Positions 1 to 9,636 of a DNA stretch of 64,000 nucleotides are shown in pieces. The position numbers and the translations under genes were made by a program. Within the stretch, counting starts at the first letter, position 1. Every line of letters starts with the position of its first letter. The notes beneath the pieces were generated by a model, which did no database searches, had not been told where the DNA came from, and saw only the letters and a program-made list of their open reading frames with translations. The stretch is from Sanguinoderma infundibulare (lineage: Eukaryota; Basidiomycota; Agaricomycetes; Polyporales; Polyporaceae): contig JAVLRN010000001.1 in NCBI GenBank assembly GCA_032821775.1, positions 4,774,001 to 4,838,000 on the forward strand, read 5' to 3'.

Positions 1-193
1 CCTCCGAGAGGCCGCCGAGGCTTACCTCGTCTCCCTCTTCGAGGACATCAACTTGGCTGCCATGCACGTGAAGCGTGTGACCATCCAGTCCAAGGACCTC
101 GTATGTCTCCAGCCATCTGTGTTGTGGCCATCATGTGCTCACTGGATCTATTCTCAGGCTCTTGCTCGTCGTCTCAGAGGCAAGAGGTCTTAA
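1..193 (+). CDS. Histone H3, C-terminal part (5' end outside window)
   Basis: Frame 3n+2 reads [15 protein letters not shown], then [18 protein letters not shown], the end of the histone fold of H3. An intron (101-157, GTATGT...CTCAG) follows, and the last exon (158-193) encodes [11 protein letters not shown] and a TAA stop. H3 packs DNA in the nucleosome, and this segment is helix alpha-2, loop L2 and helix alpha-3. Compared with the usual fungal ending (FEDTNLxAIHAKRVTIQPKD...LARRLRGERS) there are several unusual residues: T to I, I to M, A to V, P to S and E to K. H3 is normally almost invariant, so this may be a divergent or ageing copy rather than the main H3 gene. Fragments of the same gene recur at 33,891 and 49,161, where they are broken. 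The rest of the gene lies left of the window. Confidence 0.88.
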   Translation, partial: LREAAEAYLVSLFEDINLAAMHVKRVTIQSKDLVCLQPSVLWPSCAHWIYSQALARRLRGKRS

Positions 194-608
194 GCGGATA
201 GCTCGCCCGGTATTGTTCTAGGCCTGATACCCCCGCTTCGTCATATTCGCTCGACTTGCCTGTCCGTGGCAGCGGGTATGCGGACGATCTCAGGACATCG
301 CTGCCGCGTTTCCGTCGGTCGGCAGTTGTGCCATGGCCCTCGAACATGCGACCGGTGCGTGGCTTTTGTGCGCCGTCTGTTGTACTTGATTTAAACGCGA
401 TTCTTATAATTTTGTAGCTGCGCACGCCAACATCCTGTCCGCACGAACCGCGACTGTCCGGCAGCGGCATGCGGCACAATACACCCCCGTCCCTTGTCTC
501 CGGCACCCCTGTGTGCCTCGACTGCACCTGGGCGTCGAGGATACAGGATGTGCGGCTTCCATTTGAGCACGTCGCGTGCACGTACCGAGCTCCGTCCTCA
601 CTGCAAGA

Positions 609-1398
609 CAAATACGAATACGACCGCTGCGGCGGCCTGGGGTGTTGTCTCTCATATTGGCATGCACACTCGACCTCGCGCATACCACGTCTTGTCCCCG
701 CTCGAAGATGCGCACGACGATCCAAACATCGCGCGCGACTTCGAAGGGCTCGCGCACGAACTCGAGCTCTTGGACGTCGCTCGGCGTCGAGAAGCGCGTC
801 CAGTCCCCCCTCCTCGAGTCGTCCTCCATCGAGAAGATCATGGAGATCGACCGCAAGCTCAACTGCACCATGTCCGGCCTCACCAATGATGCCCGCACCA
901 CTATCGACCACGCCCGGGCCCGAGTCACCGCTCAGAACCACGCATTCACCTACAACGAGCACATCAAGGTCGAGAGCATCACCCAGGCCATGTACAACCT
1001 CACGCTGCGGTTCGCGGAGAGCATGCACGGCGAGGACGCGATGATGAGTCGGCCGTTCGGAGTTGCGCTCTTGATTGCGGCAATCGACGCGCTTGGGCCA
1101 CAATTGTGAGTGTTCCGTCTCGCGCATTCTTGCACCTTCTCATGATGTGCCTCTGTGTGGAGGTTTCACACTGATCCCTCTGGTACATGTGTCCAGCATG
1201 ATGCGAAGGAGATCGGCTCCGGCTCGGAGGCGGCGCAGAGTGAACTGCAAGATAAGTGGCACAAGGTAAGTCTGCCTGTCCCCCGCCTCGTACAAATTCC
1301 ATGCCATGCTCATCGTAAACCGGCAGCGAAGTTCAGATACTCGTTCTCGGCAGGTGATGGAGGAGAAGCTAGAGCACCACAACGTGCAACTCGCTCAG
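609..1398 (+). pseudogene. pup2: Proteasome alpha-5 subunit (Pup2-type) pseudogene
   Basis: The stretch 780-1105 reads [19 protein letters not shown] and continues with a Ser-Gly-Leu-Thr and a [16 protein letters not shown] segment, unmistakable for the 20S proteasome alpha-5 subunit. An intron (1106-1162) leads to [19 protein letters not shown]...SELQDKWHK (1163-1265), and a second intron to [15 protein letters not shown] (1354-1398). The gene is damaged. The N-terminal part is scrambled: only a KYEYDR-like trace near 610 and no readable RLFQVEYA motif. Two extra residues sit in the [10 protein letters not shown] motif. The exon that should lie between QDKWHK and VMEEKL (about 17 residues, the AETL region) is missing, and no C-terminal exon is seen after 1398. 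It is most likely a decayed duplicate, with the working gene elsewhere. Confidence 0.85.
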
Positions 1399-2050
1399 GT
1401 GCGCCGCCCTAGACGAATATCATGCGCACGAAGGAGGAGGCCATCGAGACTTGAAGGGCTGCTGCAGCGGCATCAATGGCTCGCCACCGCACAGAGCGAG
1501 GACAGTTCGCACTCGCGCAGCAGCGACCTTGGTTTCTTCGGTCCAGTACGTGTATTGTTGCGTATTCGGAGCTATGGCCTGGCTTTTCGATCTGTAAGTC
1601 CAGGTGCAGGAGCCGTTTGGCTAGCGAGGTCGGCGAGATCAGCGACGTCATCTCAACCGACTGCGGGCGTCGGATGCTCGGTTGGCGGCGGGGGGTGTCT
1701 CTGTGGAGTGGGTAAATTAGCTGTTCACCTCCTGTACATACTCCACACAATGGAATTTTTTGTATACGTCTCTTTCGAGTGTGCCTCCGATGCGGGAACG
1801 TCGAGGTCTCAAAAATGAGTGTATTTGCGGGTGGACTTTAAACACAAGTCCTCAGCCCCCTCGCCCGATTCCTGCTCCACAGCTACCTCACAACAACCAT
1901 CCCCCGTGCCCAACCCAGCCCCCAGCAACGTCCCTCACCCCGAAACTGCCCCCAGTTCCATCCCTCGCCCACAAACCGGCCCCCGTGCTCAAAACAGCCC
2001 CAGTTCTCCGCTCCCAAACTACCCCCAAGTTCTACCTCCAAGTTCTCTCC
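1399..2050. other. No gene recognised
   Basis: Open frames here are short and look like chance frames. From 1,850 the plus strand is C/T-rich (many CCC and CCT runs), which is consistent with 3' flanking sequence of the minus-strand gene that ends at 2051. Confidence 0.4.
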
Positions 2051-2773
2051 CTAAGTCCCTGTTTGTTTCTCTGGCAAGAAGACGATCAGACCCTGGAACA
2101 AACACCGCCGATTGCCGCACCCCCGATCCAGCGACGTGTCGTTGTCGCTCGCATCCGTGCTCGTTGTCCTCGTGTCCCTCTCCCCATCTGCACTCACCCT
2201 CGTTCTCGCTCTCGCTCTCTCGCTCTCCCTCACGAACGCCTCCGCCCTCTCACGCAAGATCCGATTCAAACACTCCTCCGCCCTCCTCAACACCTCATCG
2301 AAGATCTGGTACCTCTCCTGCCGCCGAGCCTTCTCCCCGTCGTGCTCCACCGCAATGTCGCACCAGATCCGCATCAGCTGCCTCGCGGCCTCGTTCTGCG
2401 TCTGCAGCCCGTGCACACCCCGCCTCTCGAACGTGTCCTCGCCCGTCTTCGTCCCGTATTGCGCCCGCAAGATCCGCTCGACGTGTTTCAACGCCCGCCC
2501 CTTGTCGCCCACCTCCCTAAAGCACTCGTTGATCCGATGCAGCCGCTCCCCGCTCCCCCAGAACTCGCGGTTCGAGAACGTCAGCGCCTCGAGCTCCAGC
2601 CGCGCCTGGTGCCGCGCCGTCTCGTCCAGCTCCCGCTTCTCCAACGTGCGGAACTCGCCCACCAGCAACTTGCTGAAGACGCGTGGCAGCCGCGGGTCGA
2701 GCACGCGCCGCAGGTTGTACGCCGCGCGGAAGAGCGTGCGCGAGGAGATCGCGCGTAGAACGTCAATCGTGAT
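2051..2773 (-). CDS. Hypothetical helical protein, C-terminal exon(s)
   Basis: A long minus-strand frame reads from ITIDVLRAISSRTLFRAAYN after a possible acceptor (…ACATAG, near 2774) to a stop at 2051. It gives about 235 residues that are strongly helical and charged, for example ELDETARHQARLELEAL and EEVLRRAEECLNRILRERAE, followed by a low-complexity acidic/Arg tail. Codon use resembles the neighbouring coding exons, and no stop interrupts the frame. I do not recognise the family. The first exon and start codon were not found; they would lie between 2,774 and about 2,950, just downstream of the 7-TM gene on the same strand. The tail (about 2,110-2,240) shares an 80 bp stretch with the region in front of the ISG12-like gene at 6.37 kb. 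Confidence 0.55.
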   Translation of the reverse strand: MTIDVLRAISSRTLFRAAYNLRRVLDPRLPRVFSKLLVGEFRTLEKRELDETARHQARLELEALTFSNREFWGSGERLHRINECFREVGDKGRALKHVERILRAQYGTKTGEDTFERRGVHGLQTQNEAARQLMRIWCDIAVEHDGEKARRQERYQIFDEVLRRAEECLNRILRERAEAFVRESERARARTRVSADGERDTRTTSTDASDNDTSLDRGCGNRRCLFQGLIVFLPEKQTGT

Positions 2774-2954
2774 CTATGTGTCATCGGGCTGAAAGGGCGT
2801 TGCGCTTTGGTGGACGACGGTCGTTACAGGAGATGCCAGACGGAGGCCACAGAAGGCTGACAGCGACGATGTAGCTGGGTAAACCCGGATTCATTCGTCT
2901 TGGATGTTGGAGCATGCCAATTTCCGGACGACGGCATCCAATGTGCATCCACAG

Positions 2955-4405
2955 TCAGGGCACTGTCGCGATGTCAGGCCAGTCGCTCTGGAAGGTCCGC
3001 GTCAGATCATTCTCTATCGGAGAGAAATTGACCGCGACGAGCACAATGATGAGCATAGGATAGATGGCCTAATGCATCGTGTAGTGAGCTTAGAGTTTAT
3101 ATACAAGTCTCGACGGAGAACTCACGACAATGGGTACGAAGCAGCCAAATGTGTAGTTTGCCTCCGCTCGAAGAAGCGCTTTTTGATCGGGGTGCAACGG
3201 GGTGTCCGGTTGGGCCGGTCCGAGTTCGTAGAGCACGAGCAGGATCTATGGCGGCGGTTATGAATATTCGTGACTGACAGTGAAGCTTAAAAAACGCACT
3301 AATAAAATGCAGTATACTGCACCCGATTCGATTAATAAGACGAGCACCTTCGCAGCCCTTGCTCCAGGTTTGCCACCGAAGCTTCCACGTAACAGTGTCC
3401 AATGTTGCCTGTCGAACTCTGGTCTTAGCCATAACTATTATTCAGTACCCAACCAAATGAATGCACACCATGCTTTGTACGCGATTAGGAATGTAGCTAG
3501 CGCGTTCGTCGACAGTGACAGCACCGCCGTCATCTTCGAGAATGTGCCCGCCTGGAAGATGTAGTTCGGAAAGAGACACGGACATTGATGGCAAGGACAT
3601 TCGCGATCCCCCAGCACGATGGATGTGATCCCGAGTCCTGGCCGAGACGTGTAAGCGAAGGACATATATTACGGGGGGACTAGTCTAATCACGACGTACC
3701 GAGTGTCAGCACGACGAGCACTATCCCCACATAGTATACCACCCTGTTCCGCCACACGGCGCATGCTCGCCACCATACAATGCTGTCGCCCAACACAACC
3801 TAGTCCGTGATATCAGCTGAGATACTGGGACGAAATGCAGCACTCAGAAGCCGACTCACATTGAAGCCCAGAGCCATCGTCATGATCATCGACTGCGTCG
3901 CCACCCGCCGACTAAGCTCCTCGACGTCGGCGTCTGTGTATGATTTGACTCCAAATAGCCCATCTCGCGCGCCGGAGATGGCTCGACCTGCGCTGGCAAT
4001 GTACCACCCTCTTGCGGCCATCCATATCGCCGTTGAGGCGTAGAGCAGCAGGGTGCTCAGAAGGAGGACTTGTCCCGGGGTGTGCCTGAGTCTGTTTCCG
4101 CTGCAGCGCTCTGTGAACCGAAGGATTTTCGCTCGAAAGGAAGGTCGTGCACATACAGCAAGAAGGATATGGCCACCAGTACGAGTGCCGTGAGGATACC
4201 TATCATCACCACGATGAGAAGGTGTTAGCTGAAGTAAATGTAGGAGAAGCAGGCACGCACCTAACAGGACACTCGACAGCGCGACCTCGAGCACGACGTA
4301 CTGCAGGTCGGCTGCGAAAAACTGGGTAATGTGGAGTGCAAGCGCGTTGGCCTCGACATAGCGGCTGCCTGCTGGGGTGGAAATATCGAAGGTCACATGG
4401 CACAT
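2955..4405 (-). CDS. Agaricomycete 7-TM integral membrane protein
   Basis: A complete 346-residue gene of eight exons: 4261-4405, 4157-4199, 3860-4100, 3700-3799, 3469-3637, 3300-3408, 3126-3245 and 2955-3068. All introns are GT-AG, about 46-63 nt, and keep the frame. Hydrophobic segments follow in order: LQYVVLEVALSSVLLG, ILTALVLVAISFLLG, VLLLSTLLLYASTAIWMAA, VVYYVGIVLVVLTLG, a segment ending ALATFLIAYKAW, VLVLLIESGAVYCILL, and AIYPMLIIVLVAVNF. The DSIVWWRACAVW and YKAW-QHW...LRG motifs and the late GCFVPIV are hallmarks of a large family of seven-pass membrane proteins of unknown role in mushrooms and polypores. No function is established; a receptor-like role is only a guess from topology. 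The short tail ends DIATVP. Nothing suggests that the gene is broken. Confidence 0.85.
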
Positions 4406-5601
4406 GGAAGGCTGGGGTTCAGAAACAGCTTTGGTGGGGTGAAGGCCGAATGGACGCAGAGTCCCTGCCTAATTATATCAGCGAGCGCGATCGGTCCAGG
4501 CACCAGTTAGAGTAATAGGCGATGGTCTACGGCGAAACTGGTGCCCGGCTCACCTCTGCCACCTGCCACCGGCGACGTCAGTCATCGTCCTACGTGGTGG
4601 CGCAACATAAGCCGTCAACCACCTCCTGAGATGAAACCGAACTGCACAGTCCGACGATAACGGAGGTTCAGCGAACCGGGAGGGTGTTGAGATGAAAAAG
4701 CTGCGAATGACTCACAGCACGAGATGTCCGTCCCCCAGAGGACAAGGCCTCTATCCGGATTGGGTCTACAACTCTGCCTATATAGGCAACAGCCTGTAGG
4801 ACCGCAGAGTGGCATGTCCTCCCGGTGGGGCTGCTAAAACGAGCCAACTCGAACGTCGGTATTGAAGACTGCACAAGCTGAATTAAATCAACGACCACGA
4901 GGAGGATTGGTTCAGACCTCGCTTGAGCAGATGGGACTTGGAAAAGCAGAGAGAAAAGGAGGATGACGTACGAATGCAATGTCTCTTTGATGATGCCTTC
5001 GATGGCAGGTCCAGATACGCATTCCATTTGTCTCCCACTGCCTACAAGAATGAAAAGATTCTGACTGTGAGGATGGTCCACTGAGAGCACTACTCACCAC
5101 AGTTTACAAAGGTCGACGAGAAACTCCTCACCCTCGATGTCCGGGTCCAAGCCGTTGGAGGTGTGTCGCTGGCGCACGCGTGAGATAGGAAGGTCCGCCC
5201 GGGCCGGTGCCGTTCAGCGGCGCGCAGTCCCCGCTCACCGCCCAGCTCGCATCCGACCGAGACTGTCGTGCACGACGTCGTCGGATGCACTCTAATTTCA
5301 AGACATCCAGTTGCGACTCGTCCGCCTATGCGTTCAATGGTGAGTTCAACTTCTTTTCCCTCAACCACATTCACCTTGCCGTAACTAATGCCAGAAAATA
5401 CTTGCAACAGTTGGTTTCCTGTAGGCATACCGCCATGTACGATTAGGTAGTATTGTTGCCTAGCACACCAAGTTTCTGTTCCTTGAGTTTAATCTATGGA
5501 CGAAACACGCGTTTTACGCACGTCCTCCATCATTGTTTATAAGGGATCCCACCCTCCCCAGTCTTCCCTAGCAATCTCATCCGCCTCTGCAGTAACTTGC
5601 C
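4406..5601. other. Intergenic region between the 7-TM gene and the small TM gene
   Basis: Several open frames occur on the minus strand (4,668-5,090 and 5,090-5,428), but I could not chain them into a gene with consistent splice sites or a recognisable domain. The promoter of the minus-strand 7-TM gene (start 4405) and that of the plus-strand gene at 5602 should both lie here. Confidence 0.4.
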
Positions 5602-6153
5602 ATGCCAGCCATACCTGCAGATATTGTATTTCACTCCACATCTCTTCTACGCGAGCCTCGCTGTCTATTGGTCAGAGCGGTGGACCTCCTGGCGCAGCGC
5701 GGGCTAGACCACATCCTCGAGCTGGTCGTGCGCTTTCTTCCTAGCAGAGGCCTGGAAATGGACATCGTTTCTGGCATGGTCAGAGGTGCGAACGACCTCC
5801 ATTCATACAATATAATGCTCACATTGTTTTGGCCTTGTCCACTTTCTTGCAGGGCTTGCACACCACGTCGCCAATCCTGGCATTCCTGGTCCTCCACCTC
5901 CCGGTCCCCACTCTGCCATTGCAGCGTCGCTGTCGTACGCAGACGTCCTCTCAGCGCTCGCCTTCCTCGCCTTCCATCTCATCCTCGTCGTCGTGCTCGT
6001 TCGCCTTGACCCTGATGGGTGTAGATCCATGGAGGTATTTGACTTCTTATCCGATTCGAAATTTCACCTACACTAACGAACTTGGATGACTATTACTAGG
6101 AAATCGGAAGCAGAATCTGGAGCCATGGAGGTGGCCTGGCCCTACCACTATGA
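5602..6153 (+). CDS. Small single-TM hypothetical protein
   Basis: Three exons (5602-5785, 5853-6034, 6100-6153) join in frame into 139 residues starting MPAIPADIVFHSTSLLREPR and ending HGGGLALPL. Both introns have GT-AG ends and usual length (67 and 65 nt). Exon 2 has a proline-rich turn (PGIPGPPPPGPHS) followed by one strong hydrophobic helix (YADVLSALAFLAFHLILVVVL) and a charged stop-transfer RLDPD. This suggests a small type I or tail-anchored membrane protein. The family was not recognised. It lies 300 bp upstream of the ISG12-like membrane gene on the same strand, and both are small hydrophobic proteins, but nothing else links them. The splice model is inferred by hand. Confidence 0.5.
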
Positions 6154-6158
6154 CTCAT

Positions 6159-6435
6159 TGAATCCTTGTGTCCCCACGTCTTTGCCCCCACGCCATAATT
6201 TCTTGTGCAAACGCTTGTCAGTCGTTGACCGTCATGCATGACGGAGTACGGATGGCCATCGAGCTTCGTTCCGCGAAAGGAAGGTGAGAAGCCGAGTACA
6301 TATTGAACTCTATGATGCACGGCCGCCTGACGAGGAACCACTGCCTCGAGGTCTTCCGGCGACGTTCGAGCTCGTTGTCCTCGTGTCCCTCTTCTCCCCG
6401 TCCACACTCACCCGCATTCTCGCTCTCTCGCTCTC
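6159..6435. repeat. Region upstream of the ISG12-like gene, with an 80 bp copy of sequence at 2.15 kb
   Basis: From about 6,370 to 6,435 the sequence (CTCGTTGTCCTCGTGTCCCT, then a C/T-rich CACTCACCC...CTCTCTCGCTCTCCCT tract) closely matches 2,159-2,240. At 2.15 kb it is the antisense of the coding tail of the helical protein; here it is the probable 5' leader just ahead of the ATG at 6455. It is a small local duplication. Confidence 0.6.
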
Positions 6436-6454
6436 CCTCCAAAGACGTCCCACC

Positions 6455-7280
6455 ATGCCTGTTATCCCAGACAATCTGCTCTCTCTAGGCCCATCTCTCA
6501 TACACGGACCGATGCAATCGACGTTCGAGATTCTCTCGCTCCCCGCTATCGATATTCCGGAGATCCGTAAGTCATTCCCCTCATCTGCATACCTGGATGG
6601 CGACGCTCACCTTCCGGTCCCCGGGATCGTAGCCTCATTGGACATCCCCTCGTTGGAAGTCTCCTCGCTCACCGCTATCGAGATCCCTGAGATGCGTAAG
6701 TATTCCCCTCATCTGAGTACATGGATGAGGGCGCTCACGTTTAGGATTCCAGCCTCTCTCGCAAGCGGCGACTCGGTCATAGATTTCTTCCGCACGTTGT
6801 ATCTCGGTGCGCCCGTGTCATTCTACAGTGCTCAAGCGCTCAAGCTTGACCTCACGATCCTGATCATACCGCACCGCACCGCGACGTGATCGATTCCGGC
6901 ACGAAACGCAGCCATCGTCGAGTTCTTCGTCAATGCCGCCGCCAGTGTCGGCCAATCTATCAAGGAGCACCCCCAGGCATTCACCATCGCCGGCATCGTC
7001 CTTCTCGTCATCATCGCAGTTGTCCTCCTACCCTGGCTCGCCTACGGTCCTCTGTATCTGATCGGGTTCACCGTGAGCGGTGTCGCAGCAGGTGAGTTCT
7101 TGACTACATCCAGCCGCGCGCTCGCTCCGAACGTGTTCTCAACCTGTTCTAGGTTCAATTGCAGCCTGCGTGCAGAGTATCGTGTATGGAGCGTTTACCA
7201 CTGGGGTCTTCTCTGTCCTCCAGTCGTTGGCAGTGATCATTGGTCGGATCGCGCTTCTCCCGTTTGCTGCATGCCTTTGA
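6455..7280 (+). CDS. Interferon-induced 6-16 (ISG12/IFI27) family membrane protein
   Basis: Five exons (6455-6566, 6633-6695, 6753-6806, 6912-7091, 7153-7280) join into 178 residues. The C-terminal half has two hydrophobic stretches and the family signature: AFTIAGIVLLVIIAVVLLPW, then IGFTVSGVAAGSIAACVQS and FSVLQSLAVIIGRIALLPF. The G-F-x-x-x-G-V-A-A-G-S-x-A-A pattern defines the 6-16/ISG12 family, which in animals sits in mitochondrial or ER membranes and affects cell death; its fungal role is unknown. The N-terminal part contains two near-identical peptide blocks, LPAIDIPEI and LTAIEIPEM, from exons 1 and 2. The introns after them are also alike (GTAAGT...TTCCCCTCATCTG), so exon 1's end plus its intron were duplicated. 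The ATG at 6455 is chosen because upstream in-frame sequence looks like leader. Confidence 0.75.
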
Positions 7281-7864
7281 TCGAACGAGAGGGGGATACG
7301 GCGTCTCGTAAAATTGTTTCGCTCCATAGATGTCGATCGCTACACCCATTCGTCATTGTATTTTTGGTATGACCCATCGAAGGCAACCGGCATGAGTCCA
7401 GAGTTCGCCCAAGATCATCTACACAAGCATCATGACACGTCCTAGACAGCCATGGCGGTTCGGGAAAAAGCCTGTGTGCAACCCGGGTGGTGAGCTTATG
7501 GGCCCGCTGATGATCGAGGAACCCTGAACGTACGTTGTCAATGCTACAAGTCGAACTTCCTCCTTACGCAAATATTTGACGGATCGGCGTCTTGCAATTG
7601 CGCGAGACGTCGCGTTCAGATGCCTGTCATCACCGACCGCGAACGATTGCCTCTTTGATTCGGAGTTGCCGCTGAATTCCTGATACACTTCACCGCACCT
7701 GGTTCGTCATGCATCGCGCCGTGCACGGCGCGCCCACCCAGTCCGTCTCACGATTCACCACCCGCTCCGCGTGCCCATCATCAGGAGCGGTATAAGTAGC
7801 GCACCTGCCGGCACACAGTATACAAGAACCCCAACCACCTGGAACCAGCAACGCCACGCCAGCA
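7281..7864. other. Intergenic, no gene recognised
   Basis: This is the gap between the plus-strand ISG12-like gene and the 3' end of the minus-strand F-box-type pseudogene. Short frames show no recognisable motif. Confidence 0.4.
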
Positions 7865-9105
7865 TCACTCCGACAAATCCTCCGTCGCAGTTCCCTCGTC
7901 CTCCGGTCTAGGGACACCCGTCGCCCACCGCCGCTCCTGCTTCCTAACCACCGCGCAGCCGGCGACGTCGTCCCCCACGATGCGCCACCATTTGTTCATC
8001 GCGTCCACCTCCCCCACGCTCCCGAATCCCGCCGCGCGGATCTCGGACAGCCGAGATGAGTCGGAACGGACCGACGGCTCGACGACCTAGAGGCGCGGGA
8101 ACCACGCCGACAGCACCGACGTCGTCCTTTCGATCTCCACGTCGTAGATCCCCGCGCGCGCGGCCGACGTTGGGGTACCCTCATGCCGTCGACTTTGGTG
8201 CCAACATGGGCAGTGCCAGGGCTAACGTCCGAGTCCCGATGATGTACAGCTGGACAAAGCACGTCGGCCGCATAGAGAGAGGAAGGGAGCGATCTCCAGC
8301 TTGAAATCGCGCATTTGGGGACATTGATGGGAAAGATGTGCAAGGATGTCGAGGACGACGACGACGTCCTTCTGCAGCTGTGGGCTGCCTGGACCAGGGT
8401 CGCACAACACGTGATCGTGAACGCTATGGAAGCGCAAGGTTGAACTTGAGCTTGAGCAGGGAGGGACCGAGAAAAGAGGTGTATCGGGGTCCGCAAAGAG
8501 CTGGCTTCGGTCCGAGAAATCGCGAGAGAACGAAAGTGCGACAGGTGAGGGAGGCAGACCACGTCATGTTTCCGGAAAGCATCCCATATCGAAGGCGATG
8601 ATATCGCTTTTCGAGAAAGGTAGGACCTGGGATCGACCTCCTTGATTAAAGGTGCATAGACGCGGAATAGCGCCGGGCGGAGACATCGCTAGGTAAAGCC
8701 GCACGGCCCACCAGGTCAACGTCGCTCCTGGAGTCGGAGGCTTTGTCCTCGAACCGCGCAGCGTCCGCCGCCAATCTTCATATACAACTCCACGTCCAGC
8801 GGATCCCCGACGACGAACACGAAAGGCATCCGGCGCGCGGCGAGCTCGTGGAACATGGGATGGACACGCTCCAGGGTCGAGTACAACTTCCAGCGCTGGG
8901 CAGGCTCGGACGCGGTCGTCCACGCTTCCCGAAGGATCATCTCGACGATCTCTATGGGCCATGTTCTGTCCCAGCCGAGACGAAGTCCGTTCTTGCACCC
9001 TGTGGCCAACGTGAATAACGCTGAGGACGCCGAGCAACAGCAACATTGGTTTTGGCGTACCTTGTATGGCCACGGGTGATGGATGGAGCGAGTGGAGGAG
9101 CGCAC
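7865..9105 (-). pseudogene. F-box/agaricomycete-type protein, broken
   Basis: The minus strand reads TWPIEIVEMILREAW, then RWKLYSTLERVHPMFHELAAR, the N-terminal module of many agaricomycete F-box-like proteins (L-P-x-E-I-V-E-x-I-L-x-x-A-W ... V-x-x-x-F). After this the frame breaks. Coding-like segments continue in shifting frames: a LLKLKFNLALP segment near 8.45 kb, LDILAHLSHQCPQMRDFKLE near 8.33 kb, and GIYDVEIERTTSVLSAWFPRL followed by an in-frame TAG near 8.09 kb. A last open piece runs VEPSVRSDSSRLSEIRAAGF...NKWWRIVGDD to a stop at 7865. Several frameshifts and a stop cannot be explained by ordinary introns, so I call it a pseudogene. Its body differs from the F-box gene of the tandem array. 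Confidence 0.6.
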
Positions 9106-9636
9106 TTGGATATATACTCACCTCTGAGACAACGCACTTTGTTCACCAGTGCAATCGAGCTGAGTAGTCATACAAAGGGACAAACGCACCTTTACCACAC
9201 ATCTGGGACGCCACCAGCACGATCTCCAGCCGTTCTTTACAATCCGAAATTGCCGTTCGCGCGATAACACGACTACTAGAGCTAGTGTAAAAACCGAAAC
9301 GAAACGGTCCATGTCCATGCGCGAGCGACAGCAATACACGACGGTGTGCTTCGGGTTGGGGGTGCTAAGTACTTAAGTCCAGCATAATCCTCGCCGTCCT
9401 ACCAGATCAGGGTCGTTACGACGACCATCGCGTCATTCTCCGGCTCCCGAGCCAGCGCGAGTACCGCACATATACAGATATCGCAAAAGGAGCGTCTATT
9501 CCCATAAGGAGTGTGGTATCGATATCGTTGTATGTGCTACGTCTGCCGCGCGCTGCCGTCCCGGTCCCAAGAAGCTGATGTCGCGGGTGAGCACCGTCCA
9601 ACGAGAGCAAGGCACAAACGACCACCCACCATCCCC
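9106..9636. other. Intergenic
   Basis: No supported gene. It holds the 3' flank of the tetraspanin (stop at 9637-9639, minus strand) and the 5' flank of the F-box-type pseudogene. Confidence 0.4.

Noticed and set aside
7996..8562. Single long minus-strand frame as an intact gene
   Set aside because: The recognisable F-box-type segments in this region lie in other frames, so this frame is mostly read-through of a broken gene.
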